Shown: positions 16,194-26,073, counted from the stretch's first letter. The stretch is DNA of 64,000 bases from Echinicola salinicaeni (GCF_014280965.1 NZ_JACODZ010000004.1:124001-188000), one strand, 5' to 3'. Numbers and translations: made by a program. Notes: generated by a model not told the origin, from the sequence alone.

Positions 16194-18296
16194 TTATTTA
16201 TTAAATTGGTATCTGACCTGAAAGGTGATATCACTAAGGGTATTACCTTTCACTTCTTGAAGGCCTGATCCAATGGATTCACGGTCTGTATAAATAGACC
16301 TGCTCCACCTTAGCCAAATGTTTAGTTTTCTGGAGGCTTTAAATTGACTAAGTAAATAATACCTCATTCCTTGTCCATAGTAACTGGGGATTGAGAATGC
16401 CCAAAGCACATTCTTCTCATAGATATACTGTCTATTGTCATAATCTTCAGTGTCAAAAAAGGCTATTCGTCCGCTCCATTTCCATTTTCCAAAGGCAGCG
16501 TTGAAATCTTGGGCAATGGCGTATCCGCTGGTCCTTTTCTGGTTATAATCAAAGGAACTCCATTGAATCCGCGTACGAGTTGAATAATTTTTACTGATGT
16601 TTTGATCTAAGTTTAAGGTATAGTTTCTCTTTTTTCCTGTTGAAACTTGGTATGCGGGTTGGTCATTGAGGTTTGCAGTGATATTTCGATCTTTCTCTTC
16701 CTCTCTTATTTGAAAATAAAGAGTTAATTTTTTCTTGTTTGAATAGGTGATGCGTTGTAACCATTCATAACCTGATGAAGTCGAATAGCTTCTATATTTA
16801 AGCCAAGGGAATTTAAACTGGTCTATATAGACACTCCATTTCCATTTTCTGTTGGCTTGGTAGTTGAGCCCAAGATAAATTCCTTTTTCATTGATGGGGC
16901 GAGAGCTTTCGCTGAATGCATTTCCATAGAAGCTGTGGAAATTTCTATCAAAATCTCTGATATGAAAAACAAAGTCAAAGTGCTTGCTTAGACTACTCAT
17001 TACCCCAAAAACAAATGCCTTACCGGAACTTTTTGAAATGGCTCCTTCACCAAAGAAAAAGTAATTTTGATGGTTGAAGGAAAAGTAGGTGCTATGTATA
17101 TGGTTGGTTTGTCCCCTAAATTCAAAAGCATTATAAATTTGCCTTTGCCTTAAATAGGGGTGTTTGAAATTTGTGACCAGTGAATTGATTCCAATTTGTA
17201 AATTTTTGTTTTGTGAGAAATAGGTAAGGTTTCCTCCAATATTTTGTTCCCAGGCACTTGCTTTTTGGGCGGTTTCAGTTAGAGTTCTATGGTAACCACT
17301 TTCTGGAAGTGATCTGATATATCGACTGCTTTCATTGGTGCTGTCCGGCCATTCTACTGAAGCGTCTCTGTGCACATGGGATAAAATGATGGTCCCTTCA
17401 AAATTTCCTTTAGCGTAAGTAGCACTTATTCCTCTAAAATAACCGTTCTCTATCGCTGATGTAAAGGGCTTGATCCCTGTGGAACTTCTTCTGGTGGTCG
17501 TGATGGTTTCAGCACCTTTCCCTACTGAAAATCCTGCTCCAAACACTAAACCTTGTCCAAACTGGGCCTGATAGTCTCCAAAGGTAATAGTTTTCCAATT
17601 TCCTTTGTTGTATAAGCTTAAGTGGTAGCTGAAAAAATTAAATCCATATTGATAGGTCTTAGGGTTCCATTCAAAAGTTTCCCCTGCATCTTTATCCAAA
17701 GTAAATCCGAAGCTAAAGTCTTTGCTATGTTGTGATCTGAATCTGATATACTGACTTTCAGGGCTTCCTAAATAGCGACTTGTTAGCCGACCGTTTGCCA
17801 GTGTGTCAGGAGCTGTAAACCCCTTTCGGGTTTCCAGATTGGTTTTTAACCTGTAGATGAGATAAGCTGTTTTTTCAGAGATAATTCTCTTGGGTAATTT
17901 TGCGTTTTTTTTGTTGGTATTGGGGTTTATGCTCACAAAAGGCATTAGCTTTTTGATAACTGAAATATTGAAATTAGGAATGGCCTGTAATTCATATATT
18001 GAGAATAATTTACCGAATGTGTTTCGATGATTCATAAAGCTTTGTATTTGTAATGGACTTAAAATATAGAGGGATTGCAATTCATCGGCTGTACATTGAT
18101 TTAGATCTAAAGGATTCAAGTATATCTGGAGCAAGTTTTCATAGAGTGCTTCATAATTCAGGTCCTCATCCTGCGTAGCAAAAAGCTCTTCCGCAAATGC
18201 CTCTACATCAAAACCTTCATTGGATTGACCTATAGAGCAATTGACTATTAGGATACTAAAAAGTAGAGTGATCCATATCTCTTTATGAAAGCTCAT
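16194..18296 (-). CDS. Exported helix-hairpin-helix protein with a predicted beta-barrel
   Basis: 700 residues with an N-terminal hydrophobic signal (ITLLFSILIVNCSIGQ; the Cys could make it a lipoprotein). Residues about 56-122 form tandem helix-hairpin-helix units like ComEA (LNQCTADELQSLYILSPLQI, then FSIYELQAIPNFN). From about residue 130 to the end the sequence alternates aromatic and polar residues in short strands and ends in ITFQVRYQFNK, the look of an outer-membrane beta-barrel with a terminal aromatic. It overlaps the preceding PorV/PorQ-like gene by four bases (ATGA), so the two are co-translated. Function unknown; DNA binding at the surface is possible but unproven. Confidence 0.8.
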   Translation of the reverse strand: MSFHKEIWITLLFSILIVNCSIGQSNEGFDVEAFAEELFATQDEDLNYEALYENLLQIYLNPLDLNQCTADELQSLYILSPLQIQSFMNHRNTFGKLFSIYELQAIPNFNISVIKKLMPFVSINPNTNKKNAKLPKRIISEKTAYLIYRLKTNLETRKGFTAPDTLANGRLTSRYLGSPESQYIRFRSQHSKDFSFGFTLDKDAGETFEWNPKTYQYGFNFFSYHLSLYNKGNWKTITFGDYQAQFGQGLVFGAGFSVGKGAETITTTRRSSTGIKPFTSAIENGYFRGISATYAKGNFEGTIILSHVHRDASVEWPDSTNESSRYIRSLPESGYHRTLTETAQKASAWEQNIGGNLTYFSQNKNLQIGINSLVTNFKHPYLRQRQIYNAFEFRGQTNHIHSTYFSFNHQNYFFFGEGAISKSSGKAFVFGVMSSLSKHFDFVFHIRDFDRNFHSFYGNAFSESSRPINEKGIYLGLNYQANRKWKWSVYIDQFKFPWLKYRSYSTSSGYEWLQRITYSNKKKLTLYFQIREEEKDRNITANLNDQPAYQVSTGKKRNYTLNLDQNISKNYSTRTRIQWSSFDYNQKRTSGYAIAQDFNAAFGKWKWSGRIAFFDTEDYDNRQYIYEKNVLWAFSIPSYYGQGMRYYLLSQFKASRKLNIWLRWSRSIYTDRESIGSGLQEVKGNTLSDITFQVRYQFNK

Positions 18297-19120
18297 GGCT
18301 TCTTAATGAAATAGTTGAAGGAAAAATGATGGGTAAAGCCCAGTTGGTTGTTTTGGGCCACTGCATAGTCGATACTAAAGTTTTTTGGTTTAAAGCCGAT
18401 TCCGAAATGCAAATTAGAGGGGTTGGATTGATGACCACATCTGGCCCAAAATCTTTTTGTGAACCCGTATTCAATACCAATTTTTGCCACAGGTTTTAAT
18501 AAAATATCTTTTTCAGCTTCTATGTTTACTTTTAAGTTTTCTGTAGGTTTAAAACATATTCCTGATTTTATGACTGTGGGTAAGTAATCATTGGAATGAG
18601 GGCTGAGTTTGGCTCTTGCAATATTGAAAACGTGTAAACCAAAACTTAATTCGGGTATAATTTGACTTAAGCCTCCAAACTCAATGATTGGAACGCCTCT
18701 TTTTCCATAACCTTCTATATTGGTTTGTAGGTAGTTGATTTTCAGTCCAAAGCTGTTTTTGTCAATTTGGTGGGAAAAACCAAGGCCCAAAGATTTTTGG
18801 TTAAATAGCTCTCCTCCATAGCTGGAAAGGCTTAGGCCGACAACACCATATTGACTGATAAGGGTTGCTCCAGCAGCTAGAGTGGTAAGCTCATTTATAC
18901 CTAGACGATGATCATAAGCACAGAAGATGGCATTATTATCCATTTGCCCCATGGCACCTATATTGTTGAAAATACTCCATGGGTCGATTAGACTAGTATT
19001 TGCATTGGCCATACCAACACTTCGTGCTCCTTTAGGGGATGTTTCTGAACCGTTTTGTGCAAAAGAAAAGGTAGCTGTCAGAAACATTGCCCAAAAAAGT
19101 GGACATTGTAATTTTATCAT
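18293..19120 (-). CDS. PorV/PorQ-like outer-membrane barrel protein
   Basis: About 275 residues. The ATG at 19120 gives a clean signal peptide ending in FSFAQ. The mature start, SETSPKGARSVGMANANTSL, resembles the 'GARALGMGNAFTA' opening of PorV/PorQ/UPF0164 barrel proteins, and the rest is repeated antiparallel strands ending in HHFSFNYFIKKP. PorV-type proteins shuttle type IX secretion cargo, but this branch includes many of unknown role. It overlaps the helix-hairpin-helix gene by four bases and follows the POTRA barrel gene by 67 bases. All three probably form one outer-membrane operon. Confidence 0.75.
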   Translation of the reverse strand: MIKLQCPLFWAMFLTATFSFAQNGSETSPKGARSVGMANANTSLIDPWSIFNNIGAMGQMDNNAIFCAYDHRLGINELTTLAAGATLISQYGVVGLSLSSYGGELFNQKSLGLGFSHQIDKNSFGLKINYLQTNIEGYGKRGVPIIEFGGLSQIIPELSFGLHVFNIARAKLSPHSNDYLPTVIKSGICFKPTENLKVNIEAEKDILLKPVAKIGIEYGFTKRFWARCGHQSNPSNLHFGIGFKPKNFSIDYAVAQNNQLGFTHHFSFNYFIKKP

Positions 19121-19187
19121 ACAGCAAAAAGTCAAATGAAAAATATGAGGACTAAAGTTAGGATAAATCTCCTTGAAAGTCAATGTT

Positions 19188-20645
19188 TTATAATGGTGCC
19201 TTAATATTGATGAAAAAGCTGCCTACACCTTGGTTGTTAATGGAGTATTCAAAGCGAAATACTTGGTCATAGAAGGTGATGAGGTCAATACCAAGACCAT
19301 AACCAAATAAATATTTATTGGTCAGAGCACTATTTTCTGGCAGCCTATTTCTGTCATTAACATAGCCATGGTCAAAATTGGCACTTATATAAGCTTTTAC
19401 GGGGAACGTAGAAAATTCTTCTATGGGGATTAATTTAGAAGTATCGAATTCTATATCAAAAAGCTTATACCGGAAACTGTTTTTATGTATTAGTAATTGC
19501 TGGCCCTCTATTACATTGATCTCATATCCCCTGATGAAATTGGGATCATAGCCAATTCCTCGTACGAGTGTATAGGGCTGTCTTGTCCCTAAAAAGCTGG
19601 AAGCAGATATTCCAGTGACAAAATGCATTTTATCATCAAACCTAAAGTATCTGCTGGCAGTAAGTGAGATCTCGGTTTCATTTACATCATCGCTGCTGAA
19701 AAGTCCATATCTACTTAGTTCAATACTTAATAATTCCCCATCTGTGGCATAGGCGATATTATCCCTCTTGTCATGACGAAATGAATAGGAAGCATAGAAG
19801 AACTTCTGCCGAGTATCGTCGTTCAAAAAGTAGTTTGGATTTTTTTCAAGTACTTCTTCATGGACCCTGGTATTGTTGAAGCCCAGTGTTAAATAATGAA
19901 AATTATAGAAACTACCTCTGTAAGTGTATTGCAAAATCGCATTCATTCTTTTTCTAAGGATTTCCTCATCTTCATTAGAATAGAATACCTGTTTATTTTG
20001 GGATGATCGTATAGCGATGGTTTTATTGGTATTATAAGTAAACCTAGCTGCCAGGCCATGAAGTTGCTCCCTGTCAATATAGGGGATACTATAGGTAAGG
20101 TCAAATGCTTGGGTAAATCCCAATTTGCCCATTATCCTGAGCTTTTCATTTCTTCCTCCGACATTATTGTGGTTTAATTTTAGTCCGTATATTACCCGTG
20201 AAAAATCGCGATTTTGGTTAATCCACCACTCTGAAAAGTTCCTGTCAGCCAATTCAAAAATAATACTTGGAATGATGTACCATCTTTCCTTTACAGAAAT
20301 CAATAATTCTACTTCTTCATCACCTACAAATAATGGTGTGATTTCTACCGAAGTGAATAATTGAAGGTTATAGATTTTCTTTTGGTCTGAAGAGAGGATA
20401 CCCACAAAGTCTTCCCAGTCATAGGTCTCGCCTTTGCTGACATGCATTTCGCGTAAGATGATGTTTTTTCTGGTTTTCTCATTGCCGATGATAAAAATAT
20501 TGTTGATAGTGACTTTTTCAGGGATTTCTTGAGAGGAAAGGCTATCTTGGACTGCAGGAATGGAGTCTTGTGCAAAAACTTTGGTCCCAGCGAACAATAC
20601 AATAAAGACTGAAAGCACTAGTGCTTTGTAGTGATTTAATTGCAT
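19188..20645 (-). CDS. POTRA-domain outer-membrane barrel (BamA/TamA superfamily)
   Basis: About 485 residues. A signal peptide (ending KVFAQ) is followed by a POTRA domain (VTINNIFIIGNEKTRKNIIL through ELLISVKERW, near residues 40-130). A 16-strand-like barrel then carries the BamA/TamA-like segment GYGLGIDLITFYDQVFRFEY near the end. It has only one POTRA, shorter than BamA (usually five) or TamA (three), so it is not the main assembly factor. I start at the ATG at 20645; a GTG at 20675 adds ten residues. First gene of the three-gene outer-membrane group running to 16194. Confidence 0.82.
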   Translation of the reverse strand: MQLNHYKALVLSVFIVLFAGTKVFAQDSIPAVQDSLSSQEIPEKVTINNIFIIGNEKTRKNIILREMHVSKGETYDWEDFVGILSSDQKKIYNLQLFTSVEITPLFVGDEEVELLISVKERWYIIPSIIFELADRNFSEWWINQNRDFSRVIYGLKLNHNNVGGRNEKLRIMGKLGFTQAFDLTYSIPYIDREQLHGLAARFTYNTNKTIAIRSSQNKQVFYSNEDEEILRKRMNAILQYTYRGSFYNFHYLTLGFNNTRVHEEVLEKNPNYFLNDDTRQKFFYASYSFRHDKRDNIAYATDGELLSIELSRYGLFSSDDVNETEISLTASRYFRFDDKMHFVTGISASSFLGTRQPYTLVRGIGYDPNFIRGYEINVIEGQQLLIHKNSFRYKLFDIEFDTSKLIPIEEFSTFPVKAYISANFDHGYVNDRNRLPENSALTNKYLFGYGLGIDLITFYDQVFRFEYSINNQGVGSFFINIKAPL

Positions 20646-20727
20646 GTTCAATATCAGATCCTTTAAATGTTTCACTGAGGGAACTTTGTTTTAAGTAATT
20701 ATCTTTAAGAGTAAAATATAAAATACA

Positions 20728-20949
20728 TTGAAAACTCTTTTAAGAAAGATAGCAGTTTTTCCGGTACTGTTCTATCAATACCTGATTTCCCCGTTATTTC
20801 CAAGTGCTTGTAGGTATACCCCTACTTGTAGCCAATATATGAAAGAGGCTATTATGAAGCATGGAATATTCAAAGGTGGTTGGATGGGAATCAAAAGAAT
20901 CGCGCGTTGCCACCCTTGGGGAGGGCACGGGCATGACCCCGTCCCTTAG
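20728..20949 (+). CDS. yidD: Membrane protein insertion efficiency factor YidD
   Basis: 73 residues, the usual size. The family signature is complete: [20 protein letters not shown] with the Cys pair, then S-Q-Y and the C-terminal [14 protein letters not shown]. YidD associates with the inner membrane near YidC and helps membrane-protein insertion. The only possible start is a TTG at 20728 (no ATG lies before the conserved core). It overlaps the convergent lgt stop by four bases, which forces the two transcripts to run into each other. Confidence 0.93.
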   Translation: MKTLLRKIAVFPVLFYQYLISPLFPSACRYTPTCSQYMKEAIMKHGIFKGGWMGIKRIARCHPWGGHGHDPVP

Positions 20950-22049
20950 TCTTGAATGCTCTTATTGCCTACCTTCAGCGCTCTTACTACCAGTATTATT
21001 CCTGCTATAACCAATGGAATACTTAGTGATTGTCCCATGTTCAGGCTTAAGTTATCTTCAAATTCGACTTGGTTTTCTTTGAAGAATTCCCAGATAAAGC
21101 GCATTCCAAATACCGAAATCAAGAATAAACCCAGCAATAAACCATCTGGTAAACGCTCCTTGTATTTATTCCAGAGAGTAAATAAGATAAGGAAGATAAT
21201 CAGGTAGGAGATGGATTCATAAATTTGTGTGGGGTGTTTGGCCAGTCCAAATGTCTTTACAGTGGCCAGGTAACTTTGTCCATTATCTACCAATTCATAA
21301 TTTAAGGGTGTATTTTCCGGTTCGGCTAAATACTTTTTTGAACTATTGAATTTGGTCAGTACATATTTAATATCACTTTCAAGGGTGTTTTTTAGATCAT
21401 CTTCCTTATAGTTGCCTTTTTGTATAGTGATATCAATATTTAGCGGAACTATGCCATTACCTTTTAATTCATTACTTCTACCTTCTGGTTTATAGGCATC
21501 AACATTTTCAACGGGAACATTCAATGTTTCAAGAATTTCTTCTACTTGTCTTGCATATACGATGCCAGTATCCGTACCGGTTGGTTTTCCTCCGATTTCA
21601 GAATTCATTAGGTTGCCAAACCTGATCATAGCACCTGTCATAGCTACTACAATGACGATTCGATCTACTACCCATAAATAACTTTGGGAAGGCGTCTTTT
21701 TTACATATAACCAGAGAGAAAATAAGATGGCAAAAGCGGCTCCATGGCTGGCCAGTCCTCCTTCCCATACTTTTAGGATTTCAATAGGATTGCTGAGGTA
21801 TTTTTCTGGTTCGTAAAACAAAACGTGTCCGAGCCTTGCCCCAATAATGGTAGCCAAAACCATATAGATAGTTAATTTATCTACCAACCTTTCATCATGA
21901 CCTTCTTTTTTGAAGATATGAATCATGATTTGCTGGGAAATGATAAAGCCCAAGGCAAAAAGAAGGCTGTACCATCTGATCCTTTCAAAACCTGGAAAAA
22001 CTGCTGGATTTGGGCTCCAGACTATATAATCTAAAACTAAGCTGATCAT
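20946..22049 (-). CDS. lgt: Prolipoprotein diacylglyceryl transferase
   Basis: 367 residues. It transfers diacylglycerol from phosphatidylglycerol to the lipobox Cys of prolipoproteins at the inner membrane. Seven hydrophobic segments are present, together with [24 protein letters not shown] and the Lgt signature [13 protein letters not shown]. Compared with E. coli Lgt (about 290 residues) it has a charged periplasmic insertion of roughly 80 residues (about 175-255, before [12 protein letters not shown]), as seen in Bacteroidota. Lipoprotein substrates in this window include the Wza-like and YceI proteins. It converges on yidD with a 4-base overlap. Confidence 0.95.
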   Translation of the reverse strand: MISLVLDYIVWSPNPAVFPGFERIRWYSLLFALGFIISQQIMIHIFKKEGHDERLVDKLTIYMVLATIIGARLGHVLFYEPEKYLSNPIEILKVWEGGLASHGAAFAILFSLWLYVKKTPSQSYLWVVDRIVIVVAMTGAMIRFGNLMNSEIGGKPTGTDTGIVYARQVEEILETLNVPVENVDAYKPEGRSNELKGNGIVPLNIDITIQKGNYKEDDLKNTLESDIKYVLTKFNSSKKYLAEPENTPLNYELVDNGQSYLATVKTFGLAKHPTQIYESISYLIIFLILFTLWNKYKERLPDGLLLGLFLISVFGMRFIWEFFKENQVEFEDNLSLNMGQSLSIPLVIAGIILVVRALKVGNKSIQD

Positions 22050-22081
22050 TGGTTTAGTAAGTTTTTGCTAAGATAATTTTA

Positions 22082-23935
22082 TTATTCATCTATTTGTTCC
22101 AATTCCATCAATTCTTCTCTGTATCCTCCGGATAAGATCGGGAATCTACACCATGTTTTGGGGTCCACATTAAAATCATCCAAATGAAAAGAGGGGGCTA
22201 ACCTTTCTCTCTTCCATTGGTTTCTTGACCAAAGTCTAAAAAACTTTTGAATGTAGTTTTTTAATTGGACAGCATCTATATCCAGTTCGTGTTTTAAGAT
22301 ATGGAATATGTCCACAGGTGATCTTCTTTCCAAAATGCCCAATCTTTCTATTTGAACAATGACTGAATAAGGCATTAGGTCATTTTCATCGGTTTGATGC
22401 CTTTCTTGCGGTCTGAGCTCAGCCGTTGGTTGGAGGGAGTTGACTTTTTCCAATCCTTTATAGCCAAGTGACTTCTCAGCCCACCCTAACCACTGTAGAA
22501 GAAAATATTTGTCAACTGCTGCAATTGGTGAAATACTACCACTAGTGTCCCCGTCCATGGTGGCATAGCCAACATCGCCTTCACTTCTATTAGAAGTGGC
22601 CAGGAGCAGGGCATTGTTTAAATTGGCCAGCATCCAGATGATAGGGGCCCTGACCCGTGCTTGAATATTTTGAAGTGTGATATCATCACTTTCCCATGTA
22701 AGTTCTCTGCCTATGGCTGTTTCAATTTTTTCGGTATAGGAGCTTACTTCAGAAGAAATTTTCCAGTTATGGAATGTAGCTCCAATGCTTTCTGCTAGGT
22801 ATTGGGCGCTTTGTAAGGTGTCAAATGAGGAATTATCAGAACCTTGATAAGCAGTTGTTAGCAGTTTTCCTGTGATTTCTTTTATAGGTTCGTCTGAGAT
22901 AATTTGAAAGTCTAGACGGGCTCTTTTTAAAAAACCTTCTTTTCCAAGTTCAAATACTCCTCTTCGTACCATTTCAGCAACCAGAACAGCTATGGAGGAG
23001 GAGTCTGCTCCACCACTTAGGGAAAGCACGAAACCTTTGCTCCAGCTTTTTCTCATATAATCGAAAAGGGCCAAGGTCACGGCTTGGGTGAATTCAATGT
23101 TTTTGTCAAAGCTTGACTCGATGGCTGCTTTTGGCTTAGCGTTTCGATCTAGATCAAATGATTTTATCTGAAAAGCTTTAAAGGAGAGAAGTTCGTTTTT
23201 TACATATAAATTACCGTTTTGCGCAAGTAAAATCTCCCCGTCGAAAATCATTCTTCCAGCCTCATTTCCTAGCAAGTTGATATAAAAATAGGTGGCATTT
23301 AGCGCTATAGAACTTTCTTTCACCAACTCTTCCCTGTGCTCACTCTTACCCATGGCAAAATGACTGGCACTTGGGTTAAAGATAAGATCTACATTTCTGT
23401 CTTTTAGTCGGTGACCAGGTCTTTTTGCTCCTCGCCAAGCATCTTCACATATTTCAAAACCATAGCTAAAGGCCTTCTTGTCAAAGATGATATCCCCAAA
23501 TGGCACATCTTCTCCAAAAAAATCAAAGTTGATGATTTTTCCAGCTGTCCAAGGAGTGAACCATCTATATTCATAATGGACTCCATCAATAGCCAAGAAT
23601 TGCTTGGCCATGATCCCTTTGACTTTTTTATTTTCAATTACCGCAGTGCAATTATAGAGGGCATCGTCAATTCTGATGGGAAGCCCTATGCATACAGTAA
23701 TTTCATCACAATGGTCCAAAAGTGATTTTAATTGATTCAGGGCTTTTTCTGGGTACCATTTACTTAAGAACAGATCTTCACTGCCATAGCCAGTAATGGA
23801 CAGCTCTGGAAAGCAAAGTAATTCAATGCCTTGTGCTTTAGCTTCTTTAATGGCATCTAGAATGTTTGATAAGTTGCCCTTCCAGTCCAAAGGAGTCTGG
23901 TTAACAGTGGCACCTCCGATTTTCAATACAGACAT
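22082..23935 (-). CDS. nadE: NAD+ synthase, glutamine-hydrolysing
   Basis: 617 residues: a glutaminase of the nitrilase fold plus an ATP-pyrophosphatase synthase domain. The catalytic triad is visible as E44 (CFPELSITGYG), K111 (GIMAKQF) and C163 (EICEDAW). The synthase P-loop is SGGADS at 307-312. It makes NAD from deamido-NAD, ATP and glutamine, the last step of NAD synthesis. It has its own promoter (-7 box at 24035-24042) with a leader of about 95 bases that contains a 12-bp palindrome. It lies 32 bases before lgt on the same strand, so the two may be co-transcribed. Confidence 0.96.
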   Translation of the reverse strand: MSVLKIGGATVNQTPLDWKGNLSNILDAIKEAKAQGIELLCFPELSITGYGSEDLFLSKWYPEKALNQLKSLLDHCDEITVCIGLPIRIDDALYNCTAVIENKKVKGIMAKQFLAIDGVHYEYRWFTPWTAGKIINFDFFGEDVPFGDIIFDKKAFSYGFEICEDAWRGAKRPGHRLKDRNVDLIFNPSASHFAMGKSEHREELVKESSIALNATYFYINLLGNEAGRMIFDGEILLAQNGNLYVKNELLSFKAFQIKSFDLDRNAKPKAAIESSFDKNIEFTQAVTLALFDYMRKSWSKGFVLSLSGGADSSSIAVLVAEMVRRGVFELGKEGFLKRARLDFQIISDEPIKEITGKLLTTAYQGSDNSSFDTLQSAQYLAESIGATFHNWKISSEVSSYTEKIETAIGRELTWESDDITLQNIQARVRAPIIWMLANLNNALLLATSNRSEGDVGYATMDGDTSGSISPIAAVDKYFLLQWLGWAEKSLGYKGLEKVNSLQPTAELRPQERHQTDENDLMPYSVIVQIERLGILERRSPVDIFHILKHELDIDAVQLKNYIQKFFRLWSRNQWKRERLAPSFHLDDFNVDPKTWCRFPILSGGYREELMELEQIDE

Positions 23936-24000
23936 AAGTAAATTTGTTCGGCCCCTTAATTATCGTTTTAGTAGGCAGGTTTTATCCCCGAAAGAATTTT

Positions 24001-24042
24001 ATTCCTAGGAATTATAATTAAAACACACAAAGGGCAAATATA
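24001..24042 (-). promoter_or_regulatory. nadE promoter and leader palindrome
   Basis: Read on the minus strand, TATATTTG at 24042-24035 is a perfect -7 box; the start would be near 24031. The leader contains the perfect palindrome ATTCCTAGGAAT at 24001-24012, about 20-30 bases past the start, a repressor-like position. The box lies 13 bases after the rnc stop at 24048. Confidence 0.5.
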
Positions 24043-24047
24043 GGATT

Positions 24048-24791
24048 CTAAATAGCCAGATTCAGTTTTTCACAGGCATTTTTTGCAGCTTCTTGCTCTG
24101 CTTTCTTTTTGGTGGCTCCTTTTCCTTCAGAGAAGCTTTCCTGTTCAATCTTTAGTTCTACTAAAAATTCTTTGTAGCGCTGGCTTCCAGTAACGGAAAT
24201 TAAAGAAAACTCAATTTCCTTGCTTTCCTTTTGGGACCATTCGATGATCTTGCTTTTGAAATTGGTAGTTGTGGAGATGATATTTTCAATATCAAAATGA
24301 GGTGTGATTATCCTAGTAAGGATGAAACGCTTGCAAAAACTATATCCTCTGTCCAGGTATACAGCACCGACCAATGCTTCCAATGTATCTCCGTAAATGG
24401 ATTTATGGGTATAAAAGCCTTTGCCTGTGAGATCAGTGTCTACAATATTGGGAAGGCCAATTTTTTTACCTACTTGATTAAGCGATTCTCTATTGACTAT
24501 TCTGGAACGGGTTTCGGTCAAGAAACCTTCATCCCTGAATGGGAATTTGATGAATAGGTGTTCGGCTACTATGGCACCCAAGATTGCGTCTCCCAAAAAT
24601 TCAAGGCGTTCATTGGAGGCTTTGATCCCTTGTTTTATTTCTGCTGCTGCAGAAGAATGTTTAAGGGCCAGTTTATACAGAGATAAATTTAAAGGCTTGC
24701 TGCCCACTATTAATTTAATAGCAGCAGCAAGCCTTTTATCTTTATTATTGTAAAGTAGTTCTTGAAATCTGAGTTTGCGAAATATTTTCAA
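24048..24791 (-). CDS. rnc: Ribonuclease III
   Basis: 247 residues. It cleaves double-stranded RNA, including rRNA precursors. The catalytic signature ASNERLEFLGDAILGAIVAE lies near residues 58-77, and a C-terminal double-stranded RNA-binding domain spans about 175-245 (KEFLVELKIEQ...GKGATKKKAEQEAAKNACEKL). The only available start is a TTG at 24791, six bases after the fabF stop and in the same frame (TAA TCT GCC TTG), so translation is probably coupled to fabF. The order acpP-fabF-rnc is standard in Bacteroidota. Confidence 0.95.
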   Translation of the reverse strand: MKIFRKLRFQELLYNNKDKRLAAAIKLIVGSKPLNLSLYKLALKHSSAAAEIKQGIKASNERLEFLGDAILGAIVAEHLFIKFPFRDEGFLTETRSRIVNRESLNQVGKKIGLPNIVDTDLTGKGFYTHKSIYGDTLEALVGAVYLDRGYSFCKRFILTRIITPHFDIENIISTTTNFKSKIIEWSQKESKEIEFSLISVTGSQRYKEFLVELKIEQESFSEGKGATKKKAEQEAAKNACEKLNLAI

Positions 24792-24797
24792 GGCAGA

Positions 24798-26051
24798 TTA
24801 CTCAGTTATTTTTTTGAAAATGATGGAAGCATTGTGCCCACCAAATCCAAAAGTATTACTCAAGGCTACATTTACTTCTCTTTTCTGAGCTTTGTTAAAA
24901 GTCAAATTTAACTTGGCGTCGAAAGCTTCATCATCAGTGAAGTGGTTGATGGTAGGAGGAACCAAGTCGTGGTTGATAGCCATTATGGATGCAATGGCCT
25001 CTATAGCACCTGCTGCACCAAGAAGGTGGCCGGTCATAGACTTAGTACTACTTATGTTAAGCTTGTAAGCATGTTCACCAAAAATTCTTTGAATAGCTTT
25101 GGTTTCACTTACATCCCCCAGTGGTGTTGAAGTACCGTGGACATTGATGTAATCAATATCTTCTGGCTTCATACCTGCATCTTCCAGAGCAAATTTCATC
25201 ACATTGCCAGCACCAACACCTTCTGGGTGTGGGGCAGTAATATGGTGAGCATCAGCTGTCATGCCACCACCGACCATTTCGGCGTAGATTTTGGCACCTC
25301 TGGCTTTTGCATGCTCATATTCTTCAAGGATAATAGCACCAGCTCCTTCTCCTAATACAAATCCATCACGGTCTTTGTCAAAAGGTCTTGAAGCAGTTTC
25401 TGGAGAATCATTTCTTTGAGACAATGCTTTAAGGGCATTGAATCCCCCAACGCCTGCTTCTGTGACAGCAGCCTCGGAGCCACCAGTTACAAAAACATTT
25501 GCTTTACCCAAACGGATATAGTTGAAAGCGTCAATCAGGGCATTAGTGCCTGAAGCACAAGCTGAAACTGTAACGAAATTAGGTCCTTGTAGACCATATT
25601 TCATGGAGATAAAGCCTGCGCTGATGTCAGCGATCATTTTGGGAATAAAGAAAGGGTTGAAACGTGGCGTTCCATCACCAGTAGCAAAACTGGCTACTTC
25701 ATCCTGAAAGGTTTTTAGCCCGCCAATACCAGAACCCCAAATAACACCGGCCTTGGAAAGGTCGATCTTTTCGAGGTCAAGCCCGGAATCCTTCATGGCC
25801 TCTTCTGCGGAAATCACCGCATACTGAGTAAAAGGGTCCATCTTACGGGCTTCTTTTCTATCTATAAATTGCTCTATGTCGAGGTTTTTTACCTCGCAGG
25901 CAAATTGCGTCTTAAATAAGGATGCATCGAATTTAGTAATAGGTGCAGCACCGCTTACACCATTAGACAGCCCCTTCCAGTATTCTGGAACGGTATTGCC
26001 TAGTGGTGTAAGGGCACCTAAACCTGTTACTACAACTCTTTTTAAATTCAT
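24798..26051 (-). CDS. fabF: Beta-ketoacyl-ACP synthase II
   Basis: 417 residues, the elongating condensing enzyme of fatty-acid synthesis. The Cys-His-His triad is complete: C165 in SACASGTNAL, H305 in NVHGTSTPLGD and H342 in MTGHLLGAAGA. It uses malonyl-ACP carried by the product of the gene 22 bases upstream. Length and motifs are normal. The downstream rnc gene starts six bases past its stop. Confidence 0.97.
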   Translation of the reverse strand: MNLKRVVVTGLGALTPLGNTVPEYWKGLSNGVSGAAPITKFDASLFKTQFACEVKNLDIEQFIDRKEARKMDPFTQYAVISAEEAMKDSGLDLEKIDLSKAGVIWGSGIGGLKTFQDEVASFATGDGTPRFNPFFIPKMIADISAGFISMKYGLQGPNFVTVSACASGTNALIDAFNYIRLGKANVFVTGGSEAAVTEAGVGGFNALKALSQRNDSPETASRPFDKDRDGFVLGEGAGAIILEEYEHAKARGAKIYAEMVGGGMTADAHHITAPHPEGVGAGNVMKFALEDAGMKPEDIDYINVHGTSTPLGDVSETKAIQRIFGEHAYKLNISSTKSMTGHLLGAAGAIEAIASIMAINHDLVPPTINHFTDDEAFDAKLNLTFNKAQKREVNVALSNTFGFGGHNASIIFKKITE

Positions 26052-26073
26052 AAATGAATTTTGAAAGGTTAGA

